64,000 bases of DNA from an uncultured Oscillospiraceae bacterium (GCA_949841355.1 CATKZP010000002.1:1-64000), one strand, 5' to 3'. Positions 14,818 to 24,065 are shown, counted from the first letter of the stretch. Program-made: numbers and translations. The notes: generated by a model not told the origin, from the sequence alone.

Positions 14818-15081
14818 CTATGCACCGCCCGTGTTGCGGTCAATCCAGGCCGTCAGCTTATCCTTCGGCACCATGAGCCGCTTGCCGATTCGGAGCGTGG
14901 GAAAGCCCTTGCTGTGTATCAGCGTGTAGGCCCCGGCTTTGGAAATGCCCAGCGCCCCGGCCAGTTCCGTTGCCGTCAGCATGGCGGGGAGTTCGTCAAA
15001 GTGTCTGCACTCGGTTTTCAAATGCCCGTCCTCCTTTTCGTGATAGGATTTCATATACTCCTGACACATTTCCTCTTGCAT
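14818..15081 (-). CDS. xis: Excisionase-family HTH protein
   Basis: This 87-residue protein has a MerR/excisionase-type DNA-binding domain at about residues 33-80 (MLTATELAGALGISKAGAYTLIHSKGFPTLRIGKRLMVPKDKLTAWID). Small proteins of this type direct tyrosine integrases towards excision and often also regulate transfer genes. It lies divergent from the gene preceding the integrase, across a promoter region with a 10-bp dyad. The fold is clear; whether it excises, regulates or does both is inferred from context. Confidence 0.8.
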   Translation of the reverse strand: MQEEMCQEYMKSYHEKEDGHLKTECRHFDELPAMLTATELAGALGISKAGAYTLIHSKGFPTLRIGKRLMVPKDKLTAWIDRNTGGA

Positions 15082-15086
15082 TTTGC

Positions 15087-15211
15087 ATCGTGATATGATA
15101 TAAATATATTATATCACGATTGTATTTTGGTCAAGATAAATCGTTCGACACGGTTCGACAGGATATTTTTTGACAATCTGCTAAATTTGTGTTATGCTAT
15201 ATACGTGATAT
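15087..15211. promoter_or_regulatory. Divergent promoter region with palindromic operator
   Basis: Perfect 10-bp arms ATCGTGATAT (15087-15096) and ATATCACGAT (15111-15120) lie before the xis gene, with a further CGTGATAT half-site at 15204-15211. On the plus strand TTGACA (15170-15175) and TATGCT (15193-15198) are 17 bp apart, giving a good promoter for the 15250 gene and integrase. The half-site just downstream of that -10 suggests shared repression. Confidence 0.65.
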
Positions 15212-15249
15212 AGTACGCTTAAAAGCTATGACGAAAGAGGGCTGATGAT

Positions 15250-16104
15250 ATGCCGCAAATGAACTTCACACATTTCCGAGGGGCCGTCCCCCGGTTCCGA
15301 AACTATGCCGCCGTTGCGGAACAGAGGGTGCTGTTCATCACGCCGGAGGCCGGTGTACTGCCTCGCCGCTATGACCCCTTCGAGGATAGCGAGGGCTTGT
15401 TGTTGGACGTAGTGCGGGCCGGGGCAGCGGTGGCGGGCTGTGACGCTTTTATGGACTACTGCCTGTCCCATAAAATGCTTCCATTGCGGGACGCTGATTT
15501 TTGGCGCTGCGGGGATTTCTTCACCGCCTGTCCCAACGAGGCCCAACCGCTGCTTGACGCGATTTTGCCTTTTGTCCAGAGGTATGGCCTCCCTCTATGG
15601 GAGCAGAACAACATCATCACCACAAGCTACCCCGCAAGGCATGAACAGCGGGCCATGGCAATCCCTTTCAGCGAAGATGATAACGGTGATGATGTGGGAT
15701 ATCTGATTCATTATGAAGCCGTTAAACGGGCTTGCAGCCGTTCCGGAGCCGTCCCTGCGTGTACGTTGGCCCTCATGCTGTTGGATTTCTACCTTCGATT
15801 TTTAGAAGGTGTGGATGGCAGTCATTTCTTCATTCGCAACGCCGAATGGACGCTGGATTTCGAGCATAACAAAACACCTGAGCTGAGAGCCCAGGTGTAT
15901 GATTTGACAACCTGTATCGATTTGGCCTATGCCCAGCTTGTGTCCGGCGAGGGCAGGGCCGTCCGGCAATGCAAGCACTGTCAGAAGTTCTTCATTGCCG
16001 ATGATTGGCGGGCGGAATACTGTTCTCCCCGGTGCCGGGGTGCCTATAACTCCAAAATGACAAGAAAGAGGGTGAAGGAGCGCAAATTACGGGAAGGACA
16101 GTAA
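15250..16104 (+). CDS. Hypothetical protein with C-terminal CGNR-like zinc finger
   Basis: This 284-residue protein has no recognised N-terminal domain. Its C-terminus holds CKHCQKFFIADDWRAEYCSPRCRGAYN (about residues 240-266), a four-cysteine zinc knuckle typical of CGNR-type putative nucleic-acid-binding proteins, followed by a basic tail. It precedes the integrase by 24 bases and is probably co-transcribed from the 15170 promoter. Proteins of this type often sit next to integrases in Clostridia mobilizable elements, perhaps as regulators of integration. Function is not established. Confidence 0.7.
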   Translation: MPQMNFTHFRGAVPRFRNYAAVAEQRVLFITPEAGVLPRRYDPFEDSEGLLLDVVRAGAAVAGCDAFMDYCLSHKMLPLRDADFWRCGDFFTACPNEAQPLLDAILPFVQRYGLPLWEQNNIITTSYPARHEQRAMAIPFSEDDNGDDVGYLIHYEAVKRACSRSGAVPACTLALMLLDFYLRFLEGVDGSHFFIRNAEWTLDFEHNKTPELRAQVYDLTTCIDLAYAQLVSGEGRAVRQCKHCQKFFIADDWRAEYCSPRCRGAYNSKMTRKRVKERKLREGQ

Positions 16105-16128
16105 ATCTAATCTGAAGGAGGACAAACA

Positions 16129-17238
16129 ATGCCAGGAAAACGCTCCAATGGCGAGGGAACGCTCCGTAAGCGCTCCAACGGCCTGTGGGAGTGTACCATG
16201 ATGGTGGGCTACAAAGACGACGGCACACGCCGTTACAAGAGCTTCTACGGCAAGTCTCAAAAGGAGGCCAAAGAAAAAGCGGACGCCTACAAGCAGGAGG
16301 TAGCGGCGGGGCTGTACATCGACCCCCATCTCACCTTCCAGGCGTGGGCGGAAAAATGGTACGAGGGTTACAAGGATTCTGTATCGCCCACTACTTATGA
16401 GAGCTACGGCTACACACTGAAAACGCTGGTGAAGGGGTTCGGGCCGCGCAAGTTAGCCAATATCAAGGCCCTGGACGTGGAGAACTTTTTGAAGGGCCTC
16501 CGGGCCGATGGAAAATCCGATTCCTACTTAGCCAAGTGCCGGGGTATGCTGTATCAAATCATGCACAAGGCCGAGGCTAACGACCTGATACGGAAAAATC
16601 CCGTCCGCTTCGCGGAAAAGATGAAGGCCCAGCGGCCCGTACAGCGCAAGGAGGCGTTCACCCAGGAGGAAGTGCAGAAGCTCATGGAGGGCTTGCCCCA
16701 GGACAGAACGGGGCACACCATCCGGCTCATGCTGGCAACGGGAATGCGGACGCAGGAAGTCCTCGCCCTGGAGCCCCAGCACATCGAGCCGGACGGCTCC
16801 TGCATTCATATCCGGCAGGCGGTAAACATGGTAAAGGGACGGCCCCACATCGGCCCACCCAAGAGCGCCGCCAGCGTCCGGGACGTACCTGTGCCGCCCA
16901 ATGTTCGGCCCTGCGCTGTGTTTCTTCGGGAACAGGCCGGAAAATTCGTGTGGGAAAGCCCCATCGTCGGACAGCCCGTGAATCCCAGCCATTTCCGGGA
17001 CAAGTACCGCAATACCCTGTTCAAAGTGCCCGGTGTCCGTATGCTGACGCCCCATAGCTACCGCCACACCTATGTCTCCCAACTCCAGGCTCTGGGTGTG
17101 GACATGGAGACCATTCAGAGCATGGTGGGCCACGCCGACATGGAAATGACCCAGCACTATTTGCACGTCCAGGAGGAAGTGCGGCAGGCCGCCGCCGAAA
17201 AATTCAGTAAGACCTTCAAAATCTCGCGTTCCCGCTGA
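16129..17238 (+). CDS. int: Tyrosine site-specific integrase
   Basis: This 369-residue phage/ICE-type integrase follows an AAGGAGGAC ribosome site. The N-terminal AP2-like arm-binding domain (about 3-45, GEGTLRKRSNGLWECTMMVGYKDD) is followed by a SAM-like core-binding domain (about 60-150). The catalytic domain has arginine in GMRTQEVLAL (about 205), HxxR in TPHSYRHTY (about 307-311), histidine in VGHADM and tyrosine in TQHYLHV (about 345). All catalytic residues are present. It lies 255 bp from attR in the 3' end of tRNA-Ala, so it almost certainly catalysed this insertion. Matching arm-type repeats lie at both element ends. Confidence 0.95.
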   Translation: MPGKRSNGEGTLRKRSNGLWECTMMVGYKDDGTRRYKSFYGKSQKEAKEKADAYKQEVAAGLYIDPHLTFQAWAEKWYEGYKDSVSPTTYESYGYTLKTLVKGFGPRKLANIKALDVENFLKGLRADGKSDSYLAKCRGMLYQIMHKAEANDLIRKNPVRFAEKMKAQRPVQRKEAFTQEEVQKLMEGLPQDRTGHTIRLMLATGMRTQEVLALEPQHIEPDGSCIHIRQAVNMVKGRPHIGPPKSAASVRDVPVPPNVRPCAVFLREQAGKFVWESPIVGQPVNPSHFRDKYRNTLFKVPGVRMLTPHSYRHTYVSQLQALGVDMETIQSMVGHADMEMTQHYLHVQEEVRQAAAEKFSKTFKISRSR

Positions 17239-17268
17239 TGATTTAGAGAACTCGCTGTGTTCCCGCAA

Positions 17269-17382
17269 ATTCTGGTACATACCAGAATTTCAAGCGGGCC
17301 AGTTTCAATAAATGACGGGCTGTGCCGTTGGAAACCGTTCAGCGGCACACCGTCAAATCTTCATTCTGGTATCGTTCTGGTA
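17269..17382 (+). promoter_or_regulatory. Integrase arm-type repeats, right end
   Basis: ATTCTGGTA at 17269-17277 and its inverted copy at 17280-17288 form a palindrome with a 2-bp centre. ATTCTGGTA at 17363 and TTCTGGTA at 17375 repeat with the same 12-bp spacing seen at 8546/8558. They lie between the integrase stop and the tRNA-Ala att site. Confidence 0.65.
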
Positions 17383-17435
17383 CAGATGGCATTGGGACAA
17401 AATTTGAAAGGTCAGAGTTTGAACGGAAAATAAGA

Positions 17436-17472
17436 AAAAAGCCTCAAATCTTTCGATTTGAAGCCTTTTCCC
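17436..17472. terminator. Terminator beside attR
   Basis: An imperfect stem AAGCCTCAAATC/GATTTGAAGCCTT has a 4-base loop, with T-rich flanks on both strands (CTTTTCCC on plus, GCTTTTTTCTTA on minus). It can end transcription of tRNA-Ala from the right and of the integrase from the left. Confidence 0.6.
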
Positions 17473-17492
17473 TCACATGGTTCCCATGTTTC

Positions 17493-17569
<77 letters not shown>

Positions 17570-17600
17570 ATGTGCGCCGCTCTCGCTTAACGCAAGGAGA

Positions 17601-17629
17601 ATGATAACAGATCGCGCGCCATTTGTCAA
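17601..17629 (-). promoter_or_regulatory. Promoter of tRNA-Ala
   Basis: Minus-strand TTGACA (17629-17624), a 17-bp spacer and TATCAT (17606-17601), about 30 bases before the tRNA 5' end. Confidence 0.7.
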
Positions 17630-17650
17630 CACCTTTTTTCATTTCTCTGC

Positions 17651-17692
17651 AAAAAAAATCTGCGCCCCCGCCCAACAGGGCCGGGACGCAGA
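17651..17692 (-). terminator. Terminator of trkH
   Basis: A stem with TCTGCG...CGCAGA outer pairs and a GC-rich interior is followed on the minus strand by a run of eight T, 20 bases past the trkH stop. Confidence 0.8.
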
Positions 17693-17712
17693 CAGTTGGC
17701 TCGCGCAGTCAC

Positions 17713-19152
17713 TCAAGACCGCTTCCAGGCGCTGCCGCTGAACAGCACCAGAATGGGGAACATCTCCAGCCGCCCCAGAATCATAGCAAAGGACAACACC
17801 AGCTTGCTCAGCACTGAGAAGGCGGCGAAATTCCCTGCCGGCCCCACCAGCTCCAAGCCGGGCCCCACGTTGCTGATGCAGGTGATGACGGCAGTAAAGG
17901 TGGTGCCGAAAGAGAAGTTGTCCAGCCCCACCACGATAGCCATGCCGAACACCAAAAACAGGTTGGCAATGAAATAGCTCTGGGCTGTGCGGATGGCGCT
18001 CTCGCTCACGGTGGTGCCGTCCAGCCGGACCACCGACACCGCCCGAGGATGGACGATGGAGCGCACCTCTCGGGCGGCGGAGCGAATGAGAATCAAAATG
18101 CGCCCGCACTTGATGCCGCCGCCGGTGGACCCGCCGCAGGCCCCGATAAAGGTGAGCACCACCAGCAGCATTTTGGAGAACTCCGGCCACAGGTTATAGT
18201 CGGTGGAGGAAAACCCGGTGGTGGACACGATGGACGACACCTGGAACGCGGCATACCGCACGCACTCCCCAACGCTCTGATAAACCTCCCGGAGGTTCCA
18301 GGCGATGGCGGCGATGGACACCGCCACCATAATGAGGAAAAACCGCAGCTCGTCGCTCTTCAGCGCCTGCCGGACCTTGCCGGTAAGCAGCAGGAAGTAG
18401 ACGGAAAAGTTAATGGAGAACAGCAGCATGAACACCGTAATGATGATCTCGATGGCGGGGCTGCCGAAGGCCCCCACCGAGGCGTTCATGTCGGAGAATC
18501 CGCCGGTCCCTGCGGTTGACATGGCGTGGGTGACGGCGTCGTACCAGTTCATCCCCGCCAGGCGCAGCACCAGCGCCTCCAGCACGGTGAGCGCCAGGTA
18601 GATGGCGTACAGAATCTTGGACGACTGGGACGCCCGGGGCACCAGCTTGCTCTTCACCGGGCCGGGGCTCTCCGCCCGGATGAGGAAGTTCGAGCTGATG
18701 CCCAGAAAGGGCAGCAGCGCAGCGGTGAGGATGAGCACGCCCATCCCTCCCAGCCAGTGGGTGAAGGACCGCCAAAACAAAAGCCCCATGGGCAGCCCCT
18801 CGATGGCGGTGAGGATGGTGGCCCCTGTGGTGGTGAAGCCCGAGATGGTCTCAAAAAAGCAGTCGATGAAGGGCCCAAACTGCCCGGAGAACCAGAAGGG
18901 CAGCGCTCCGAACACCCCGAACAGCACCCAGATGAGGCCCACGGTGAAAAACCCTTCCCTGCCGAAGAAGTCCGGCTTGGGCCTGAACAGAAACACCGGC
19001 ACGGCGGCCGCCGCCAGAATCAGCAGGATGGCGCACAAAAACGGGATGGTGCTCTCTCCATAGAGCAGAGCCACCCCCATGGGCAGCAGCATGGCCGCCG
19101 CCTCGATAAACAGCGAAAAGCCGGTGATGCGCAGCACCAATTTAAAATTCAT
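17713..19152 (-). CDS. trkH: TrkH-family potassium uptake channel subunit
   Basis: This 479-residue polytopic membrane protein is the K+-translocating subunit of a Trk/Ktr system. It has many hydrophobic spans. Selectivity-filter-like loops are visible (ISGFTTTGATI near residue 105, STAGTGGFSDM near 215, STTGFSSTDYN near 315 and ISNVGPGLEL near 435), each with the conserved glycine of the four-fold pore. Its start overlaps the trkA stop (ATGA), so subunits are made together. Length is normal. It is core chromosome, immediately outside the tRNA-Ala integration site. Confidence 0.93.
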   Translation of the reverse strand: MNFKLVLRITGFSLFIEAAAMLLPMGVALLYGESTIPFLCAILLILAAAAVPVFLFRPKPDFFGREGFFTVGLIWVLFGVFGALPFWFSGQFGPFIDCFFETISGFTTTGATILTAIEGLPMGLLFWRSFTHWLGGMGVLILTAALLPFLGISSNFLIRAESPGPVKSKLVPRASQSSKILYAIYLALTVLEALVLRLAGMNWYDAVTHAMSTAGTGGFSDMNASVGAFGSPAIEIIITVFMLLFSINFSVYFLLLTGKVRQALKSDELRFFLIMVAVSIAAIAWNLREVYQSVGECVRYAAFQVSSIVSTTGFSSTDYNLWPEFSKMLLVVLTFIGACGGSTGGGIKCGRILILIRSAAREVRSIVHPRAVSVVRLDGTTVSESAIRTAQSYFIANLFLVFGMAIVVGLDNFSFGTTFTAVITCISNVGPGLELVGPAGNFAAFSVLSKLVLSFAMILGRLEMFPILVLFSGSAWKRS

Positions 19153-20519
19153 ACGCCGCTGCCCTCATAGATGTCATTCAGGTCCAAAATGCCGCTGTCC
19201 CGGGCAATGACGATGACGTTGTCCCCCTGCTCTAAACAGGTGGAGCCCTCGGGAATGATGACTCTGTTCTTTCGGACGATGACGGCGATCAGGACGCCTT
19301 TGCGCAGCTTCAGGTCCCGCAGCGGCACCTGAAGGTTCCGGGTGGCGGGAGACACGATGAACTCCATGGCCTCCGCCCTGCCCCCGGCGATGCGGTACAG
19401 GGCATTCATCACCGTGCCCTTGGAGTTCTGCAGCCCTCGGATGAACCGCAGAATCTGCCCCGCCGTGGCCAGCTTGGGGGACACCACCGACTCCACCCCA
19501 GCGGACCGGGCAATCGTTGTGTAGTTCTGGCGGCTGGACTTGGCCACCACCTTGGACACCCCCGCCTGATGGGCGTAGAGGGAGATGATGAGGTTGTCCT
19601 CATCCCGGTCGGTGAGAGCCACAAAGGCGTCGCTGGACGCCATGCGCTCCTCGGTGAGCAGCTCCGGGTCGGTGCCGTCCCCGTGGATGATGAGGGAGTG
19701 GGGGAATTCCTCCGCCAGCTCCCGGCAGCGCGCCTCTCCCCGCTCCACAACCTTGCAGCTCATGCCCAGCCGCTCCAGCTGGACCAGCAGATAGAAGGCA
19801 ATGCGCCCGCCGCCGATGATAAACACGCTGCGGATGCGGTGGGTCTGGCGTCCCAGCAGCTTGAAAAACTGGTTGATGCCGCTGGGCGTGCCCGCCACCG
19901 AAACCCGGTCCCCCGCGCTGATGAGGGACGCGCCGTTGGGAATAAACACCTCGTCCCCCCGCTCCACGGCGCACAGCAGCAGGGGCAGGCCCTGAATCTT
20001 GGACGACAGCGAGGCCAGAGTCCGCCCCGCCAGAAAGTCCCCCTCCTGAACGGTGAAGGACACCAGCTCCACCCGTCCCCGGGCGAAGGAGTCGATGTTG
20101 GCGGCGGAGGGAAAGCGCAGCAGCCGGGAGATCTCCACCGCAGTGGTGAGCTCCGGGTTGATGAGCATGGTGATGCCGAAGTCGTTTTTCAGGGTGTCCA
20201 GATCGCTGACGTACTCGGTGCCCCGCACCCGGGCCACGGTGTAAGGCAAACCTAAACGGTGGGCGATGTGGCAGCACAGCAGATTGATCTCGTCGGAGTC
20301 GGTGGCGGCAATGAGCACGTCGGTCTCCTTCGCCCCCGCTTCCAGCAGGACCTCCCGGGAGACGCAGTTCCCCTTCACGCACATCACGTCCAGCTGATTG
20401 GCCAGCCGGTCCAGCGTGTCGCCGGACACGTCCACGATGGTGACGCTGTGGCCCTCGTCGGCCAGGTGCTCGGCCAGGGTGGCGCCCACCTTGCCGCCCC
20501 CCGCGATGATGATAGTCAA
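19149..20519 (-). CDS. trkA: TrkA potassium-uptake regulatory subunit
   Basis: This 456-residue cytoplasmic protein is a tandem of two RCK units. Each has an N-terminal nucleotide-binding Rossmann fold (MTIIIAGGGKVGATLAEHL at residues 1-19; VFIIGGGRIAFYLLVQLE near 230) followed by a RCK_C domain. It gates TrkH in response to NAD(H) or adenine nucleotides, and in some species to c-di-AMP. It is the first gene of the trkA-trkH operon. The double-length form is the usual TrkA type, in contrast to the single-unit KtrA. Confidence 0.93.
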   Translation of the reverse strand: MTIIIAGGGKVGATLAEHLADEGHSVTIVDVSGDTLDRLANQLDVMCVKGNCVSREVLLEAGAKETDVLIAATDSDEINLLCCHIAHRLGLPYTVARVRGTEYVSDLDTLKNDFGITMLINPELTTAVEISRLLRFPSAANIDSFARGRVELVSFTVQEGDFLAGRTLASLSSKIQGLPLLLCAVERGDEVFIPNGASLISAGDRVSVAGTPSGINQFFKLLGRQTHRIRSVFIIGGGRIAFYLLVQLERLGMSCKVVERGEARCRELAEEFPHSLIIHGDGTDPELLTEERMASSDAFVALTDRDEDNLIISLYAHQAGVSKVVAKSSRQNYTTIARSAGVESVVSPKLATAGQILRFIRGLQNSKGTVMNALYRIAGGRAEAMEFIVSPATRNLQVPLRDLKLRKGVLIAVIVRKNRVIIPEGSTCLEQGDNVIVIARDSGILDLNDIYEGSGV

Positions 20520-20553
20520 ATCAAATCAACTCGTTTCTTGTCTGTAATGGCGG

Positions 20554-21735
20554 TCACCGGGCCAGCCCCCGCTTTTGGGCGGCGGACAGCAGCCGGTCCA
20601 GCGCGGCGGACAGCACCGAGCGGGGACAGGCCAGATTGAAGCGTTCAAACCCCGGCGCGCCGAAGGGGACGCCATGGCTCAGGTACAGCTGGGCTTCGTC
20701 CTCCAAAAAGCGGGCCCGCTCCCCCGCGTCCAGCCCCAGGCACTGGAGGTCCACCCACGCCAGGTAGGTCCCTTCCAGGTCCACCGTAAAAGCGCCAGGA
20801 AAATGCCGGGCCATAAACGCCCGGAGAAGGCGGTGGTTGTCCCCCACGTAAGCAATGAGCTGGTCCAGCCAAGGGCCGCACTGCTCATAGCCCGCTTCCA
20901 GCGCCCGGACGCCGAAGATGCTGTAGGTGCCGCAGCCGGACCGCTCCACCTCTTTTTCCAGCGCCGCCTTTTTCTCCGGATCGGCCGCCAGCATATTGGC
21001 GCAGCACAGCCCCGCCAGGGAGAAGGTCTTGCTGCACGCCGTTCCGGTGACGCAGTTTTGGGCGAACGCCTCTCCCAGCGACGCGAAGGGGGTGTGCCGG
21101 AAGGGTGGCTGGATCAGGTCGCAGTGAATCTCGTCGCTGATGACCAGCACCCGGTGGCTGAGGCACAGCTCCCCCAGCCGGCGCAGCTCTTCCTCGCTCC
21201 AAACCCGTCCCACCGGGTTGTGGGGGGAGCACAGGATAAACGCCGTCACCTCCGGCCGGGCCAGCTTCTCCTCCAGGTCGTCAAAGTCCATCTCATACCG
21301 GCCGTTTTCCAGCCGCAGCGGGCTCTCCACCAGGGTCCGGCCGTTCTCCCGCACCGCCCGGAAGAAGGGCGGGTACACCGGCGGCTGGATGACGATGCCG
21401 TCCCCCGGCTGGGTGAGGGCGCGGATCGCGGCGTTCAGCCCCTGGACCACTCCGTTCACCCGGACCACCCACTCCCGCCGGATCTCCCAGCCGTGACGGG
21501 CGGCCATCCAGCCGCGCAGGGCGTTAAAGTACCGGTCCCCCCAGCCGGTGTACCCCCACAGGCCGGAGCGTGCGGTGTCCTCCAGCGCCTTGATGATGGC
21601 GGGGGGCGAGGCAAACTCCATATCCGCCACCGACAGCGGCACAATATCGGGGCTGAGGCCCGGCTTCATCAGATCCCACTTCTCCGCCTCCACGCCCACC
21701 CGGGCGGGGACGGGCCGGTCAAACTGGCTTTCCAT
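20554..21735 (-). CDS. MalY/PatB-type PLP aminotransferase (cystathionine beta-lyase-like)
   Basis: This 393-residue fold-type I PLP enzyme has the lysine in TACSKTFSLAGL (about residue 230), the cofactor aspartate in ISDEIHCDL (about 200) and ILCSPHNPVGRVW upstream. This matches the MalY/PatB group, which cleaves cystathionine or other C-S bonds and may act as an aminotransferase. AAGGAG lies 8 bases before the ATG, and a TATAAT -10 is at 21819-21824. It is separate from trkA by 34 bases but probably has its own promoter. The exact substrate cannot be read from sequence. Confidence 0.85.
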   Translation of the reverse strand: MESQFDRPVPARVGVEAEKWDLMKPGLSPDIVPLSVADMEFASPPAIIKALEDTARSGLWGYTGWGDRYFNALRGWMAARHGWEIRREWVVRVNGVVQGLNAAIRALTQPGDGIVIQPPVYPPFFRAVRENGRTLVESPLRLENGRYEMDFDDLEEKLARPEVTAFILCSPHNPVGRVWSEEELRRLGELCLSHRVLVISDEIHCDLIQPPFRHTPFASLGEAFAQNCVTGTACSKTFSLAGLCCANMLAADPEKKAALEKEVERSGCGTYSIFGVRALEAGYEQCGPWLDQLIAYVGDNHRLLRAFMARHFPGAFTVDLEGTYLAWVDLQCLGLDAGERARFLEDEAQLYLSHGVPFGAPGFERFNLACPRSVLSAALDRLLSAAQKRGLAR

Positions 21736-21905
21736 AAGCGCGGCTCCTTTATATCATAATGTGCGTCGGCATACCCTTTCGTTCCGCTCTCTAGGGCGGG
21801 AGGGCATAAGTCTGACACATTATAACACCCTTTTCTCCTAGAAGCAACGGGGAGAACCGCCTTTTGGCGGCAAACACAAAAAACCGGCCATTTCTCTCCG
21901 GCCGC

Positions 21906-21934
21906 TTGCGCCCCGGTTCAAAATGGGATATACT
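21906..21934 (+). promoter_or_regulatory. Promoter of the alcohol dehydrogenase gene
   Basis: TTGCGC (21906-21911), a 17-bp spacer and TATACT (21929-21934), 26 bases before the ATG and just upstream of its GAGGGGG ribosome site. Confidence 0.6.
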
Positions 21935-21960
21935 GGTTCCAACACAGAGGGGGTCTGGCG

Positions 21961-23163
21961 ATGAACGCTTTGAAACGGTGCTGGTGCAGAATCTTCCAGG
22001 GGGCCTTCCGGCTGGCCATCCCGCTGCTGCCCTACCGCAGGCCGGAGCAGCTGCCCGACGTGGCCAGCCTGCCGGGCAGGCTGGCGGACAGGGGCTGCGG
22101 CAGCGTGCTGGTGGTCACCAGCCCCAGCGTGGCCAATATGCCGGGAACCCGGCGTCTGCTGGACGCCCTGGCTGCGGCGGGCATATCCTGCGCGGTCTAC
22201 AGCAAAACCATCCCCAACCCCACCACGGACACCGTGGAGGAGGCCCTGGCGCTCTACCGCTCGGGGAACTGCCAGGCCATCATCGGCATCGGCGGCGGCT
22301 CCAGCCTGGACTGCGCCAAGGCGGTGGGGGTGCGGGCAGTCCTGCCCCACAAACCGCTGTCCAAGCTGGGGGGCGTGCTGAAGGTGCGCCGTCCCCTGCC
22401 GCCCCTGGCCGCCGTCCCCACCACCGCCGGCACCGGCAGCGAGACCACCATCGCCGCCGTCATCACCGACGCCGTCACCCGGGACAAGTACGCCATCAGC
22501 GACTTTCCCCTCATCCCCGGCTACGCCGTGCTGGACCCAGAGATGACCCTCTCCTTGCCCCCCCGCCTCACCGCCTCCACGGGGATGGACGCCCTCACCC
22601 ACGCGGTGGAGGCTTTCATCGGCCGCTCCACCACCCCGGACACCCGGGAGGACGCCCTGGCGGCGGTGGAGCTCATCTTCGCCAACCTGGAGCGGGCGTA
22701 CCAAAACGGCTCGGACCTGGACGCCCGGCGCAATCTGCTCACCGCCTCCTTCCGGGCGGGGTGCGCCTTCACCAAGTCCTACGTGGGCTATATCCACGCC
22801 GTAGCCCACTCCCTGGGGGGCGCGTATAACGTGGCCCACGGCCATGCCAACGCCGTTATCCTGCCGGTGGTGCTGCGCGCCTATGGCCCCGCCGTCCACT
22901 CCCAGCTGGCCCGGCTGGCCCAGGCGGCGGGCCTGGCCCGCCCCGGCGCGGGTGAGCAAGAGGCCGCCTCAGCCTTCATCGGCGGCGTGGAGGCCCTCAA
23001 CGCCCGCTGCGGCATCGGCGCCGCCATCCCGGAGCTGCGCCCGCAGGATATTCCCGCCCTGGCCCGCCGCGCGGACCGGGAGGCCAATCCCCTCTACCCC
23101 GTCCCCGTGCTCATGGACGCCCAGGAGCTGGAGCAAATCTACCGCCGGCTGCTCCCCAGGTGA
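21961..23163 (+). CDS. Iron-containing alcohol dehydrogenase
   Basis: This 400-residue group III dehydrogenase has the NAD(P) loop IGGGSSLDCAKAVG (about 103-116), PTTAGTGSETT (about 153-163), and the metal-binding residues in GMDALTHAVEAF and HSLGGAYNVAHGHANAV (about 283-299; two histidines). It should interconvert an alcohol and an aldehyde or ketone using NAD(P)H. Such enzymes commonly serve butanol, ethanol, propanediol or lactaldehyde metabolism in Clostridia, but the substrate cannot be assigned. It is monocistronic with a strong terminator after the stop. Confidence 0.9.
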   Translation: MNALKRCWCRIFQGAFRLAIPLLPYRRPEQLPDVASLPGRLADRGCGSVLVVTSPSVANMPGTRRLLDALAAAGISCAVYSKTIPNPTTDTVEEALALYRSGNCQAIIGIGGGSSLDCAKAVGVRAVLPHKPLSKLGGVLKVRRPLPPLAAVPTTAGTGSETTIAAVITDAVTRDKYAISDFPLIPGYAVLDPEMTLSLPPRLTASTGMDALTHAVEAFIGRSTTPDTREDALAAVELIFANLERAYQNGSDLDARRNLLTASFRAGCAFTKSYVGYIHAVAHSLGGAYNVAHGHANAVILPVVLRAYGPAVHSQLARLAQAAGLARPGAGEQEAASAFIGGVEALNARCGIGAAIPELRPQDIPALARRADREANPLYPVPVLMDAQELEQIYRRLLPR

Positions 23164-23169
23164 AAAACA

Positions 23170-23203
23170 GCGCCCGCCGGTCCCTTTTCGGACCGGCGGG
23201 CGC
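23170..23203. terminator. Bidirectional terminator between convergent genes
   Basis: A 14-bp perfect stem GCGCCCGCCGGTCC/GGACCGGCGGGCGC with a 6-base loop lies between the dehydrogenase and pdaB. Confidence 0.75.
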
Positions 23204-23223
23204 CTCTCGTTCTATCCGGCCGC

Positions 23224-24006
23224 TCACGCCCCGCGGGGACACTGCCGGCCGGTGTGGTCGATGGTGTAGTCCTGCCCGCACTCCCCGGGCAGGATCAGCT
23301 GGGAGACGGGCACGAAAGCATACCCCTGCTGCAAAAGGGCCTCGATGATGCCGGGCAGGGCCTCCGGGGTGTGCAGCGCCGCGTTGTGGAAGAGCACGAT
23401 GGACCCGGGCTGCACCTTGCCCGTCACCCGCTTGGTGATGTCGGCGGCGGACAGGTCCTTCCAGTCCAGGCTGTCCACGTCCCACTGGATGGGCTCGATG
23501 TCCATGGAGCGCACGGCGTTGATCACGTGGTCGTCGTACTCCCCGTAGGGGCAGCGGAACAGGGTGGGCCGCACCCCGGTGACTCCCTCAATCTTGTCCC
23601 CGCAGGCGGTGAGATCGGCCACGATCTCATCAGCGGACAGGCTGTTGAAATGGGCGTGGGTGTCGGAGTGGCTCATCACCTCATGGCCCGCGTCGGCCAG
23701 CGCCTTGACGGACTCGGGATATTTGTCCACCCACTCCCCCACCACAAAAAAGGTAGCCTTGACATCGTACTTGCCCAGGATGTCGATGAGCTGCTGGGTG
23801 TCCTCATTACCCCAGGCGGCGTCAAAGCTGAGGGAGACCACCTTGTAATCCTTCTGCACGCAGTAGATGGGCAGCTGCCGGGTGGAGGCGGACGCCCCCA
23901 CCACCGCCGGGTGGTTCACCACCCAGAACATCATCACAGCGGCCAATGCGAAGGCCGCCCCGGCGATCACCTTCCGCCGCAGGTAAAAAATCTTGGTCTG
24001 CTTCAT
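23224..24006 (-). CDS. pdaB: PdaB-like sporulation polysaccharide deacetylase
   Basis: I start at the methionine after GGAGGG (24006), giving 260 residues. An N-terminal signal-anchor (about 11-32, VIAGAAFALAAVMMFWVVNH) precedes a NodB domain. The domain has LSFDAAWGNEDT (about 71-82), SHSDTHAHFN (about 130-139) and FRCPYGEYD (about 166-174). The FDAAWG form of motif 1 is characteristic of PdaB/YlxY-type sporulation deacetylases, which act in or near spore cortex peptidoglycan maintenance. It supports a spore-forming host. It is monocistronic and divergent from nothing obvious. Confidence 0.88.
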   Translation of the reverse strand: MKQTKIFYLRRKVIAGAAFALAAVMMFWVVNHPAVVGASASTRQLPIYCVQKDYKVVSLSFDAAWGNEDTQQLIDILGKYDVKATFFVVGEWVDKYPESVKALADAGHEVMSHSDTHAHFNSLSADEIVADLTACGDKIEGVTGVRPTLFRCPYGEYDDHVINAVRSMDIEPIQWDVDSLDWKDLSAADITKRVTGKVQPGSIVLFHNAALHTPEALPGIIEALLQQGYAFVPVSQLILPGECGQDYTIDHTGRQCPRGA

Positions 24007-24065
24007 GCCGAACCCTCCGTTGCTCAAGTGTCCTTACACCTTATGCAGCGAAGGCCGGTTTCATG

